Assembly (NCBI RefSeq): GCF_000238395.3
Contig: NZ_CP011025.1
Location: forward strand, 2,542,001 to 2,606,000
Length of the DNA: 64,000 nt
Direction: 5' to 3'
DNA from: Pseudoalteromonas arctica A 37-1-2
GTDB lineage: Bacteria; Pseudomonadota; Gammaproteobacteria; Enterobacterales; Alteromonadaceae
Shown: positions 18,165 through 27,285 of the stretch, piece after piece
How the letters are laid out: each line of letters opens with the position of its first letter
Numbering within the stretch: the first letter of the stretch is position 1
Notes under the pieces: model-generated
What the model saw: the letters and a program-made list of their open reading frames with translations, nothing else
Databases searched by the model: none
What the model was told of the DNA's origin: nothing
Translations under genes and position numbers: made by a program

Positions 18165-18331
18165 TAGGGCGTGCTGATCTTTGGTGGGTGAATTTTCAGC
18201 AGTATGTTTGGTTTTTAGGCAAGGCAGAGCCTATGTAGTGTGGTTATTCCCCATGAATAGGCGATTATTCCGCATAAATACCAAACATGCGCTGCCCTTT
18301 GGGTTCAATCCACAAAGGTCAACACGCCCTA
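18165..18331. repeat. Long palindromic dispersed repeat (family B, GGGCGTG ends)
   Basis: A 167-bp element bounded by TAGGGCGTGCTGATCTTTGG and its imperfect inverse ending CAACACGCCCTA, with further inner pairing (ATGTTTGGT / ACCAAACAT). The inner part AGGCAAGGCAGAGCCTATG recurs in changed form at 41044-41145. Similar palindromes are known to me from related marine genera, but I cannot search. Confidence 0.75.
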
Positions 18332-18752
18332 GTTATATGTGATCTATTTAGTCTTAATCCGAAGGCTATTAGTGAAGTATGAGTATTTACGATTTGGCTA
18401 GGTTGGCTTATAAAAATAAAGTAAGTACAAAAATAGAGTTTAGAATGCTGAAAATAGCATTTGTTTTGGGAAGTTTAGATTAAATTCATTTTTAAAGGAC
18501 CGCTCTATTCACTAAATAACTCGCCCTAATATTAATCCATCTTGCTCATAATCATAAAAACGACTCCAGTAAAAAAACAATAAGTATCGTGAAGCTAAAT
18601 TTAAGATTAATAAAATACGATTCCCTACTCACTTTTAGGAGCTTATTTGGTGCTTAATTGAACTGCAATATCAAATTTGATGATAAAATAGACTTCAACC
18701 ATATCCTATTGTTTATAAAACCTTCATTCAGCACATTTTTATCATTCAAGTG
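18332..18752. other. Intergenic, no gene seen
   Basis: About 420 bp of AT-rich sequence upstream of the tRNA-Val promoter. No open frame with a ribosome site or RNA structure could be supported. Confidence 0.6.
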
Positions 18753-18780
18753 TTGACACATTTTCAACTCTATCTATAAT
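18753..18780 (+). promoter_or_regulatory. Promoter of the tRNA-Val array
   Basis: Consensus TTGACA (18753-18758) and TATAAT (18775-18780) separated by 16 bp, followed by the GC-rich discriminator AGCGCCCC and the first tRNA about 40 bp on. It is the only strong promoter I see for the array, implying a transcript of at least 2 kb. Confidence 0.88.
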
Positions 18781-18822
18781 AGCGCCCCACAACAACGCAG
18801 CAATGCAATGTTGTTTAGATGT

Positions 18823-18898
18823 GGGTGATTAGCTCAGTTGGGAGAGCATCGCCCTTACAAGGCGAGGGTCACTGGTTCAAGTCCAGTATCACCCACCA
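18823..18898 (+). tRNA. tRNA-Val(UAC) 1, acceptor type GGGTGAT/ATCACCC
   Basis: 76 nt with encoded CCA. Anticodon loop CTTACAA gives UAC. Acceptor arms GGGTGAT and ATCACCC pair fully. Confidence 0.98.
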
Positions 18899-18934
18899 CT
18901 TTTTAATTAAAGTGTTCACATCTAAATTCTATAT

Positions 18935-19022
18935 GGGTCCTAAGCTCAATTAGAAAATAGAGAGCATTACCGCTACTTACAAGTAACGGCGAAGTTCACT
19001 GGTTAAAGTCCAGTACTATTTA
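18935..19022 (+). pseudogene. Degenerate tRNA-Val-like sequence A
   Basis: Begins GGGTCCTAAGCTCAATTAG, keeps TTACAAG at the anticodon and GTTCACTGG then TTAAAGTCCAGTACTAT at the T arm, but has an A-rich insertion in the D arm and cannot pair its acceptor ends. Confidence 0.8.
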
Positions 19023-19051
19023 TTTTAATAGTAGCGTTTTAATTTATATGT

Positions 19052-19127
19052 GGGTGATTAGCTCAGTTGGGAGAGCATCGCCCTTACAAGGCGAGGGTCA
19101 CTGGTTCAAGTCCAGTATCACCCACCA
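19052..19127 (+). tRNA. tRNA-Val(UAC) 2, acceptor type GGGTGAT/ATCACCC
   Basis: 76 nt, identical to copy 1; encoded CCA. Confidence 0.98.
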
Positions 19128-19176
19128 CATATAAAACCTATTATTATATAATAGTCGTGTTTTAAAATTGTAATAT

Positions 19177-19265
19177 GGGTCGTTAGCTCAGTTACAAGAA
19201 AAGAGAGCATCACCGCCTTTTATAAAAGATGGCGAAGTTCACTGGTTAAAGTCCAGTACTATCTA
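19177..19265 (+). pseudogene. Degenerate tRNA-Val-like sequence B
   Basis: GGGTCGTTAGCTCAGTTAC then an A-rich insertion, an expanded anticodon arm (CCGCCTTTTATAAAAGATGG) with no valine anticodon at the expected place, and a T arm with TTAAAG in place of TTCAAG. Confidence 0.8.
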
Positions 19266-19287
19266 TATAGGTAGTAGCATGTAATAT

Positions 19288-19363
19288 GGGTCGTTAGCTC
19301 AGTTGGGAGAGCATCGCCCTTACAAGGCGAGGGTCACTGGTTCAAGTCCAGTACGACCCACCA
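19288..19363 (+). tRNA. tRNA-Val(UAC) 3, acceptor type GGGTCGT/ACGACCC
   Basis: 76 nt; body identical to copies 1 and 2 but with compensated acceptor changes (GGGTCGT with ACGACCC). Encoded CCA, followed by the small hairpin CCATTCTTAGAATGG. Confidence 0.98.
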
Positions 19364-19399
19364 TTCTTAGAATGGTGCATATTACAAGAAAATCTAAAT

Positions 19400-19487
19400 G
19401 GGTCGTTAGCTCAGTTAGAAAAAAGAGAACATTACCGCTATTTACAAGTAACGGCGAGGTTCACTGGTTAAAGTCCAGTACTATTTA
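19400..19487 (+). pseudogene. Degenerate tRNA-Val-like sequence C
   Basis: Starts GGGTCGTTAGCTCAGTTAG, then AAAAAAGAGAACATTACCGC, TATTTACAAGTAACGGCGAG and a T arm ending CAGTACTATTTATTT. Its body is identical to copies D, E and F. Confidence 0.85.
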
Positions 19488-19516
19488 TTTCAATAGTAGC
19501 GTTTTAATTTATATGT

Positions 19517-19592
19517 GGGTGATTAGCTCAGTTGGGAGAGCATCGCCCTTACAAGGCGAGGGTCACTGGTTCAAGTCCAGTATCACCCACCA
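19517..19592 (+). tRNA. tRNA-Val(UAC) 4, acceptor type GGGTGAT/ATCACCC
   Basis: 76 nt, identical to copy 1; encoded CCA. Confidence 0.98.
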
Positions 19593-19641
19593 CATATAAA
19601 GCCTATTATTATGTTAATAGTCGCGTTTTAAAATTTAATAT

Positions 19642-19717
19642 GGGTCGTTAGCTCAGTTGGGAGAGCATCGCCCTTACAAGGCGAGGGTCACTGGTTCAAG
19701 TCCAGTACGACCCACCA
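19642..19717 (+). tRNA. tRNA-Val(UAC) 5, acceptor type GGGTCGT/ACGACCC
   Basis: 76 nt, identical to copy 3. It has no degenerate partner after it; only 32 bp separate it from copy 6. Confidence 0.98.
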
Positions 19718-19749
19718 TTCCTAGAATGGTGCATATTAAAATGTAATTT

Positions 19750-19825
19750 GGGTGATTAGCTCAGTTGGGAGAGCATCGCCCTTACAAGGCGAGGGTCACT
19801 GGTTCAAGTCCAGTACGACCCACCA
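19750..19825 (+). tRNA. tRNA-Val(UAC) 6, chimeric acceptor GGGTGAT/ACGACCC
   Basis: 76 nt with UAC anticodon. The 5' arm is of one type and the 3' arm of the other, so positions 5-68 (G-G) and 6-67 (A-C) do not pair. It marks the left end of the 222-bp amplified block. Function may be impaired. Confidence 0.9.
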
Positions 19826-19861
19826 TTCTTAGAATGGTGCATATTACAAGAAAATCTAAAT

Positions 19862-19949
19862 GGGTCGTTAGCTCAGTTAGAAAAAAGAGAACATTACCGC
19901 TATTTACAAGTAACGGCGAGGTTCACTGGTTAAAGTCCAGTACTATCTA
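19862..19949 (+). pseudogene. Degenerate tRNA-Val-like sequence D
   Basis: Identical in body to C, E and F; 3' end reads CAGTACTATCTATATAGG. No CCA end and no full acceptor stem. Confidence 0.85.
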
Positions 19950-19971
19950 TATAGGTAGTAGCATGTAATAT

Positions 19972-20047
19972 GGGTCGTTAGCTCAGTTGGGAGAGCATCG
20001 CCCTTACAAGGCGAGGGTCACTGGTTCAAGTCCAGTACGACCCACCA
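19972..20047 (+). tRNA. tRNA-Val(UAC) 7, acceptor type GGGTCGT/ACGACCC
   Basis: 76 nt, identical to copy 3; second 222-bp unit. Confidence 0.98.
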
Positions 20048-20083
20048 TTCTTAGAATGGTGCATATTACAAGAAAATCTAAAT

Positions 20084-20171
20084 GGGTCGTTAGCTCAGTT
20101 AGAAAAAAGAGAACATTACCGCTATTTACAAGTAACGGCGAGGTTCACTGGTTAAAGTCCAGTACTATCTA
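20084..20171 (+). pseudogene. Degenerate tRNA-Val-like sequence E
   Basis: Identical to D; second 222-bp unit. Confidence 0.85.
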
Positions 20172-20193
20172 TATAGGTAGTAGCATGTAATAT

Positions 20194-20269
20194 GGGTCGT
20201 TAGCTCAGTTGGGAGAGCATCGCCCTTACAAGGCGAGGGTCACTGGTTCAAGTCCAGTACGACCCACCA
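20194..20269 (+). tRNA. tRNA-Val(UAC) 8, acceptor type GGGTCGT/ACGACCC
   Basis: 76 nt, identical to copy 3; third 222-bp unit. Confidence 0.98.
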
Positions 20270-20305
20270 TTCTTAGAATGGTGCATATTACAAGAAAATC
20301 TAAAT

Positions 20306-20393
20306 GGGTCGTTAGCTCAGTTAGAAAAAAGAGAACATTACCGCTATTTACAAGTAACGGCGAGGTTCACTGGTTAAAGTCCAGTACTATCTA
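20306..20393 (+). pseudogene. Degenerate tRNA-Val-like sequence F
   Basis: Identical to D and E; third 222-bp unit. Confidence 0.85.
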
Positions 20394-20415
20394 TATAGGT
20401 AGTAGCATGTAATAT

Positions 20416-20491
20416 GGGTCGTTAGCTCAGTTGGGAGAGCATCGCCCTTACAAGGCGAGGGTCACTGGTTCAAGTCCAGTATCACCCACCA
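20416..20491 (+). tRNA. tRNA-Val(UAC) 9, chimeric acceptor GGGTCGT/ATCACCC
   Basis: 76 nt with UAC anticodon and CCA. It is the reciprocal chimera of copy 6: position 5-68 is C-C and 6-67 is a G-U wobble. It marks the right end of the amplified block. Confidence 0.92.
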
Positions 20492-20552
20492 AATTACATC
20501 AAGCGGTTAATTGATAGCAAAGAATTAAATAACAGGCATACCTATTATATGT

Positions 20553-20628
20553 GGGTGATTAGCTCAGTTGGGAGAGCATCGCCCTTACAAGGCGAGGGTC
20601 ACTGGTTCAAGTCCAGTATCACCCACCA
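20553..20628 (+). tRNA. tRNA-Val(UAC) 10, acceptor type GGGTGAT/ATCACCC
   Basis: 76 nt, identical to copy 1; last intact copy. Confidence 0.98.
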
Positions 20629-20725
20629 CATATAAACACCATCAGACAACCTCTCTAGTAATAACTCTTTCTTCGCATATTAAATACATTTAAGAACTTT
20701 ATAAAAACTCAATATATAAATTGTA

Positions 20726-20814
20726 TGTAATTAATTTAGCCGTAAGAAAAAGAGCATCGCCACCCTTTCAAATAATGGCGAGGGTCACTGGTTCAAGTCC
20801 AGTATCACCCACCA
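20726..20814 (+). pseudogene. Degenerate tRNA-Val-like sequence G
   Basis: The 3' half (GGCGAGGGTCACTGGTTCAA to ATCACCCACCA) is intact but the 5' acceptor, D arm and anticodon are ruined. The following 75 bp (ACATATAAATACCATCAGAC and on) duplicates the sequence after tRNA 10 at 20628-20700, so it arose by duplication of the end of the array. Confidence 0.85.
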
Positions 20815-21106
20815 CATATAAATACCATCAGACAACTTCCCTAGTAATAACTCTTTTCCCATATTAAATACGTTTAACTCCTCTTTTTACCTTAAATACA
20901 TTTCATATTTTTATTAAAATCTAAATTTCCATATCAAAGCACTCATCAAATATAGCGTTATCAATTTTACTTATTTAGTTTTTAATTATGTTATTCGGCT
21001 CAGTACCTTCGTAGTTAGATAAACGTATTAGGCAAAGTTAAGTACCTAATAAATACAGCTATCATTTAAATTCCCTTGTAAGGAGTTAAACTGTTGATTA
21101 TAGTCT
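20815..21106. other. Intergenic between tRNA array and TPR protein
   Basis: AT-rich. It begins with the duplicated tail of the array and contains AAGGAG at 21080-21085. No convincing rho-independent terminator for the tRNA transcript was seen. Confidence 0.5.
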
Positions 21107-22780
21107 GTGTTAAATACAATTACGCTTAAGCCAATGCCAACTAAGATCTATTCAAAAGCCAAAATACTTATAGTAGAGGAGCAGCCACTTGCTCAAAGCT
21201 ATATGAAACAATCGTTAGAAAGGCTTGGCTTTCGGCAGTTGCGCTTTGCTGATCATGCAAATTCTGCGAAAGAGCAGTGTTTAAGTGAAGAATTTGATCT
21301 AATCGTTTGCTCATTCAACTTAAATAAACACCAAGATGGCTACCAGCTTTATGAAGAGCTACGTGTAAAGCAACTCATAAAAAGCTCGACTGGCTTTATT
21401 TTTATCTCAGCAGAAACAAGCGGCTCACTCGTTCATAGTGTTCTTGAGCTGCAACCTGATGACTTTTTAGTTAAACCTTTTACAGTACAAGAGCTTAAAA
21501 TACGCATTGAACGAATCTTAAAGCGTAAACACGACTTGCAAACAGTGTATTCATTAATTGATGATGGTAACGATTCAAAAGCTATTAAGTTTATTGATAC
21601 CGCTCTGGATAAAAAAAATAATAATTACAGCCCTATCCTACTTCGTTTAAAAGGTGATGCCTTACTTCGCTTAAAGCGCGCTCAAGATGCGAAAGACTTT
21701 TTTAAGTCTGTTCTCGACATTCAAAAATTTGCTTGGGCAAAAGTAGGCTTAGTAGAAGCACTTATAGCGAATAACGAACATATTTTGGCGCAGCGAATGC
21801 TCAAGACAATGTTAGAGCGCCAAGAAACTCGTTTAGTAGCCCTTGATTTGTTGGGCAGATTAGAAATAAAGCTAAATCAGTTTGAGCTAGCACAAAGCTT
21901 TTTAAGCCAAGCTGCAGAAATTGCACCGCGAAATATCACACGCCAAAAATCGCTAAGTAATGTGTCGCTAATTAATCACGACTACGAAAAAAGCTATTTA
22001 ACTCAAAAAGATATAGCCACCTTTGCAAAACACTCAATACACGACCACCCCGATGTATATTTGAATGCAGCACGTGCAGGTATCGACTTTGCGCTAACGA
22101 CTGATCAAACCGATCAAATTCAACGAATTTCTAGGCAAACCAATCAGTACATTAATGATTTAAAAAAACAGTTTCCTAATAATACAAATCAAGCTCAAAT
22201 TGATGTACTTAATGCACGACTCCATTACTTAAAAGACGAGCATCAAAAAGCGAAAAAGCTAATTGAACAACTTGATGATGACGATACTCATATCCGATCG
22301 GTTGATGGCGCACTTGATAAAGCAAAAGCATTTCATGAACTGGGGTTTCATCAAAAGGCGCAAACCTTATTCACACAAATAATTAGCCACTGTGAAAGAC
22401 ATCCCGCAGTTAGCGACACAACTTACTTACGTTATATTCAGCAGCAACAAAGTGAGCGACGCGATATTAAAATGGGTCCAAAAGAGCTTAATAACCATGC
22501 CGTTAGTCAATTTAATAAAGGCCAATTAAATACTGCGTTGGAAGCTTTTACACAAGCGTTTAGAGTCATGCCTCGTAATCAAAGTATCGCACTTAATTTA
22601 TTACAGTGCCTATTTGATTCAACTAAGCAATCTGGCAGCTCATTTAATATGGATCTTGCTAGAAGGTGCTACGCCCTTCTTGATAAAACTAAATTACAAG
22701 CAGATCAGACGCAGCGTTTAGATAAGATTTTGCACATAGCAAAAGAAATGAATTTAGATATTCAAAGCGCTAGTAAATAA
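21107..22780 (+). CDS. TPR protein with an N-terminal pseudo-receiver domain
   Basis: A 557-residue cytoplasmic protein. Residues 18-135 are receiver-like (KILIVEEQPLAQSYMK ... FIFISAE ... DFLVKPF), followed by TPR-type helical repeats to the end. The acidic pair is EE instead of DD and the expected phospho-acceptor aspartate, after FDLIVC, is Ser69, so phosphorylation is unlikely. The switch Ser and Lys (VKPF) remain. The start is uncertain: GTG at 21107 has AAGGAG 21 bases upstream; ATG at 21134 is an alternative. Related receiver-TPR proteins are common in Alteromonadales and Vibrio; partner and role are unknown. Confidence 0.85.
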   Translation: MLNTITLKPMPTKIYSKAKILIVEEQPLAQSYMKQSLERLGFRQLRFADHANSAKEQCLSEEFDLIVCSFNLNKHQDGYQLYEELRVKQLIKSSTGFIFISAETSGSLVHSVLELQPDDFLVKPFTVQELKIRIERILKRKHDLQTVYSLIDDGNDSKAIKFIDTALDKKNNNYSPILLRLKGDALLRLKRAQDAKDFFKSVLDIQKFAWAKVGLVEALIANNEHILAQRMLKTMLERQETRLVALDLLGRLEIKLNQFELAQSFLSQAAEIAPRNITRQKSLSNVSLINHDYEKSYLTQKDIATFAKHSIHDHPDVYLNAARAGIDFALTTDQTDQIQRISRQTNQYINDLKKQFPNNTNQAQIDVLNARLHYLKDEHQKAKKLIEQLDDDDTHIRSVDGALDKAKAFHELGFHQKAQTLFTQIISHCERHPAVSDTTYLRYIQQQQSERRDIKMGPKELNNHAVSQFNKGQLNTALEAFTQAFRVMPRNQSIALNLLQCLFDSTKQSGSSFNMDLARRCYALLDKTKLQADQTQRLDKILHIAKEMNLDIQSASK

Positions 22781-22784
22781 AATA

Positions 22785-23225
22785 TTAGAGCTTTTTCATT
22801 GATGCGGCATTAACGCAATAACGTAAACCCGTTGGTAATGGACCATCTGGAAAAATATGGCCTAAGTGCGAATCGCACACGTTACAAACCACCTCTATGC
22901 GCTCCATACCATGACTTGTATCGCTTACATAGCCAATCGCTTCAATTGTCGCAGGTTGCGTAAATGACGGCCAACCAGTACCACTATCAAACTTCTCATC
23001 AGCATCAAACAATAGATTATCACAGCAAATACACACATACTTGCCAGGTTCGAGTAATGTACAACTACCCGAGCTACCTGGGCGCTCTGTTCCCTTTTTA
23101 CGTGTTACGTAATATTCATCTTCTGATAGTTGCATCCGCCACTGCTCGTCAGTTTTGACTACTTTTTCACTTGGGGTAGGGTTGCCATTGGTGGCAAAGT
23201 TAATAACATCATTCCACTTCAACAT
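22785..23225 (-). CDS. msrB: Peptide-methionine (R)-S-oxide reductase
   Basis: A 146-residue MsrB. Zinc cysteines appear as CICC and CNVC, the substrate region as FDSGTGWPSFTQP, and the catalytic cysteine in GLRYCVNAASM near the C-terminus. It reduces methionine R-sulfoxide in proteins using thioredoxin. It converges on the TPR gene with only 4 bp between the stop codons. Confidence 0.96.
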   Translation of the reverse strand: MLKWNDVINFATNGNPTPSEKVVKTDEQWRMQLSEDEYYVTRKKGTERPGSSGSCTLLEPGKYVCICCDNLLFDADEKFDSGTGWPSFTQPATIEAIGYVSDTSHGMERIEVVCNVCDSHLGHIFPDGPLPTGLRYCVNAASMKKL

Positions 23226-23372
23226 AATAGCCTCATTGAATAGTTGATTAGCTATACTTTATAAAGTCATAAAAAGTACGGCTAATTATTACGTTATTTA
23301 ATACACTAAAGATCAGCTAAGGAGTGTTGACCGTTTAAGACTAAAACTCGTTCAATCTTAAAGGTAATTTTC

Positions 23373-23813
23373 TTAGCTAAAGGTAATATTTTGTTTTTCT
23401 GAGTCGGTAAGTATTCGTTTAATAAAACTATCTAGCTCTGCTTTTTTTACAGGTAAACTAACACTCATTTGGCGCTCGTTATTACTGTAAATTATTAGCT
23501 CATCATCCTTTGTCGTTATACGTTCAATACTCTCAATAACTAACCAATCTGGACCGTGCTTTTTATCAAAAAATCCCATCAAACTAAAAAGTAATAAGTG
23601 TTGGGCGTCTCGCTGAATAAAATCCTCTAACCTGTTTCTTGATTTAAATAAAGGCGTTAACCTATAAACGCTTGAGCAAAAAACAAATACCCATAACCCA
23701 AATAACGCTTTAAACCACATAAACTCTAAAAGCTCAGTGCTAATCATTAAAATAATAAGCACAAAGCCTATTATCGATATAGCTATCGCTATTTTTTTAT
23801 TTACGGCGTCCAC
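23373..23813 (-). CDS. Small membrane protein of unknown function
   Basis: 146 residues with two N-terminal hydrophobic helices (about 8-26 and 32-48), then a soluble region containing ITTKDDELIIYSNNERQ, which resembles a PH-like or DUF beta segment. It begins 2 bases after the stop of the DUF2919 gene, suggesting co-transcription downstream of ligA. I do not recognise the family. Confidence 0.65.
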   Translation of the reverse strand: MDAVNKKIAIAISIIGFVLIILMISTELLEFMWFKALFGLWVFVFCSSVYRLTPLFKSRNRLEDFIQRDAQHLLLFSLMGFFDKKHGPDWLVIESIERITTKDDELIIYSNNERQMSVSLPVKKAELDSFIKRILTDSEKQNITFS

Positions 23814-23815
23814 AA

Positions 23816-24340
23816 CTAATCCCTTTTAAGTCGCTTTTTTTCTTCTGATGCCTTTTCTGTCGGCTCAGGCCAATCATTAAAGAAAACAGTTAAATAGCGG
23901 CTTTTCACCAAATACCATAATACCCATAAAACAATCATCATTTGTACTGCTAAAAATGATGAAAATCGATAATGGCTATGCGCTGCTTGAACACTTAACC
24001 ATGTTAAATCAACAACTGCACATAAAATAAGAGGCCAGCGCATATGTCGCCATATTCTTGCTAACCTGTTGCTTGCACTGTGTGAATCTCGTGGTCTGCG
24101 TAAACAAAATAAAATAGTCGGTATTATTGCAATACTTCCAATCGTTATTGCGATAAAAAAATCATTTTTATTTTTAAAAAATAACGACATTAAATCTAGT
24201 TCAGGCCTGCGGCTTAAAGCCGCAATAACCCAAATAAAATAACTGCGTAATAGCACAAGCACACTTAAATGAAATGCAATAGGCGTACGGTAACTTCCGT
24301 ACTTATCCCAGTATTCTGGCCCATATCGGCTCATTGTCAT
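23816..24340 (-). CDS. DUF2919 (YfeZ-like) inner-membrane protein
   Basis: 174 residues with four hydrophobic segments. The N-terminal pattern YWDKYGSYRTPIAFHLSVLV with LLRSYFIW fits DUF2919, and the C-terminus is charged. It follows ligA by 4 bases. Function unknown. Confidence 0.7.
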   Translation of the reverse strand: MTMSRYGPEYWDKYGSYRTPIAFHLSVLVLLRSYFIWVIAALSRRPELDLMSLFFKNKNDFFIAITIGSIAIIPTILFCLRRPRDSHSASNRLARIWRHMRWPLILCAVVDLTWLSVQAAHSHYRFSSFLAVQMMIVLWVLWYLVKSRYLTVFFNDWPEPTEKASEEKKRLKRD

Positions 24341-24344
24341 TTTC

Positions 24345-26363
<2,019 letters not shown>

Positions 26364-26381
26364 TTAAACCTCAATAAACAT

Positions 26382-26419
26382 AAAAAAAGCCACTTTGACG
26401 ATTCACCGTCCAGTGGCTT
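26382..26419 (-). terminator. Terminator between zipA and ligA
   Basis: On the minus strand AAGCCACT ... AGTGGCTT followed by seven T residues. It lies after the zipA stop, so ligA probably has its own promoter or relies on read-through. Confidence 0.8.
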
Positions 26420-26443
26420 ATAAAAATATAATGTATGCGTTAT

Positions 26444-27211
26444 TTACGCTGAAAAAGAACGAACCTGCTCAACATATTGTCTTACGCGATCTACTGTCAT
26501 TTCATTTCGCTCAGCATCTAAAATTTGCGCACCAAATTCATCCGCTAACTTTTTAGCTGCGCTGTGTAACATATTAAATGCAGCTAGACCATCGCCGTCG
26601 CACGGTAATGTCATAAATAAGCTTACCCCAGCGGTACTAAACTGTTCCATATTATCAATATCAAACGTACCTGGGTTGTACATATTTACTAATCTAAATA
26701 AAACAGGGCCTTGGCCAGCCGGATCTAAGTGGCGATTAAAAAAGCCTTCCTCAGAATATTTAAAACCTAAAGTGTTAACTGCTGGCAATAATTTACTGCC
26801 CTGCATGCTAAGCTCTTCTGGCATTTGAATATGTACGATAACAAAGTCAGACATTTGAGCAGGTGCTTCTTCAGCGCTTTGCTCTTTTGCTTCTAGGTCA
26901 TCAACTATTTCTAGGTCATATTCAATCGGCACTTCTGGCACGCTTGTATCTATTTGCGGCTCATTTGCATCAAAGTTAAGCTCGCCAAACTGTGGCTCAT
27001 CACGTTCGTCTTGCATTGGCTCTTTTGGTTCAGCCTCAGCTCGAAACGGTTTAGATGAAGCTGATGCGCTTTCTTGTAATGGCTCAACCCGCTCGTTATC
27101 AGATACTTCTGGGCGGTCTTTTTTTCTCACAGACCACAATCCATGTATTAATAAACCACCAATGACAACTACACTGATAATGATTAAAACCCATCTTAAT
27201 TGTTCGGCCAT
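26444..27211 (-). CDS. zipA: Cell division protein ZipA
   Basis: 255 residues: an N-terminal membrane anchor (WVLIIISVVVIGGLLIHGLW), an acidic Pro/Glu-rich linker (about 35-115) and the C-terminal FtsZ-binding domain (FVIVHIQMPEELSMQGSKLL to the end). The linker is short compared with E. coli ZipA (328 residues). It ties FtsZ filaments to the membrane. It lies between smc and ligA. Confidence 0.95.
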   Translation of the reverse strand: MAEQLRWVLIIISVVVIGGLLIHGLWSVRKKDRPEVSDNERVEPLQESASASSKPFRAEAEPKEPMQDERDEPQFGELNFDANEPQIDTSVPEVPIEYDLEIVDDLEAKEQSAEEAPAQMSDFVIVHIQMPEELSMQGSKLLPAVNTLGFKYSEEGFFNRHLDPAGQGPVLFRLVNMYNPGTFDIDNMEQFSTAGVSLFMTLPCDGDGLAAFNMLHSAAKKLADEFGAQILDAERNEMTVDRVRQYVEQVRSFSA

Positions 27212-27285
27212 CCCCTCACCTTTTATTATTTGATATGCCTAAAACCTGTATATTAATTAAAAACTAATACACTTGTTATAAAAAT

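Larger units (their letters stand above)
19750..20415 (+). repeat. Tandem array of three 222-bp units (tRNA plus tRNA-like copy)
   Basis: Intact tRNA starts at 19750, 19972, 20194 and 20416 are exactly 222 bp apart. Each unit carries a 76-nt tRNA-Val, the spacer hairpin CCATTCTTAGAATGG, a degenerate tRNA-like copy and the spacer CTATATAGGTAGTAGCATG. The units are identical apart from the acceptor bases of the first tRNA. Confidence 0.95.

Noticed and set aside
19303..20412. Repeated open frames of 67-98 residues across the tRNA-Val array
   Set aside because: They run through tRNA genes and their spacers and repeat every 222 bp because the DNA does; not protein genes.
18823..20814. Possible CRISPR array from the regular repeats
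   Set aside because: The repeat unit is a complete tRNA with anticodon and CCA, the spacers are themselves repeated, and there are no cas genes.
23226..23372. Possible family A repeat remnant between msrB and the small membrane protein gene
   Set aside because: Only a short match (TTATTTAATACACTAAAGATCA) to the interior of family A and no inverted ends; too weak to list.
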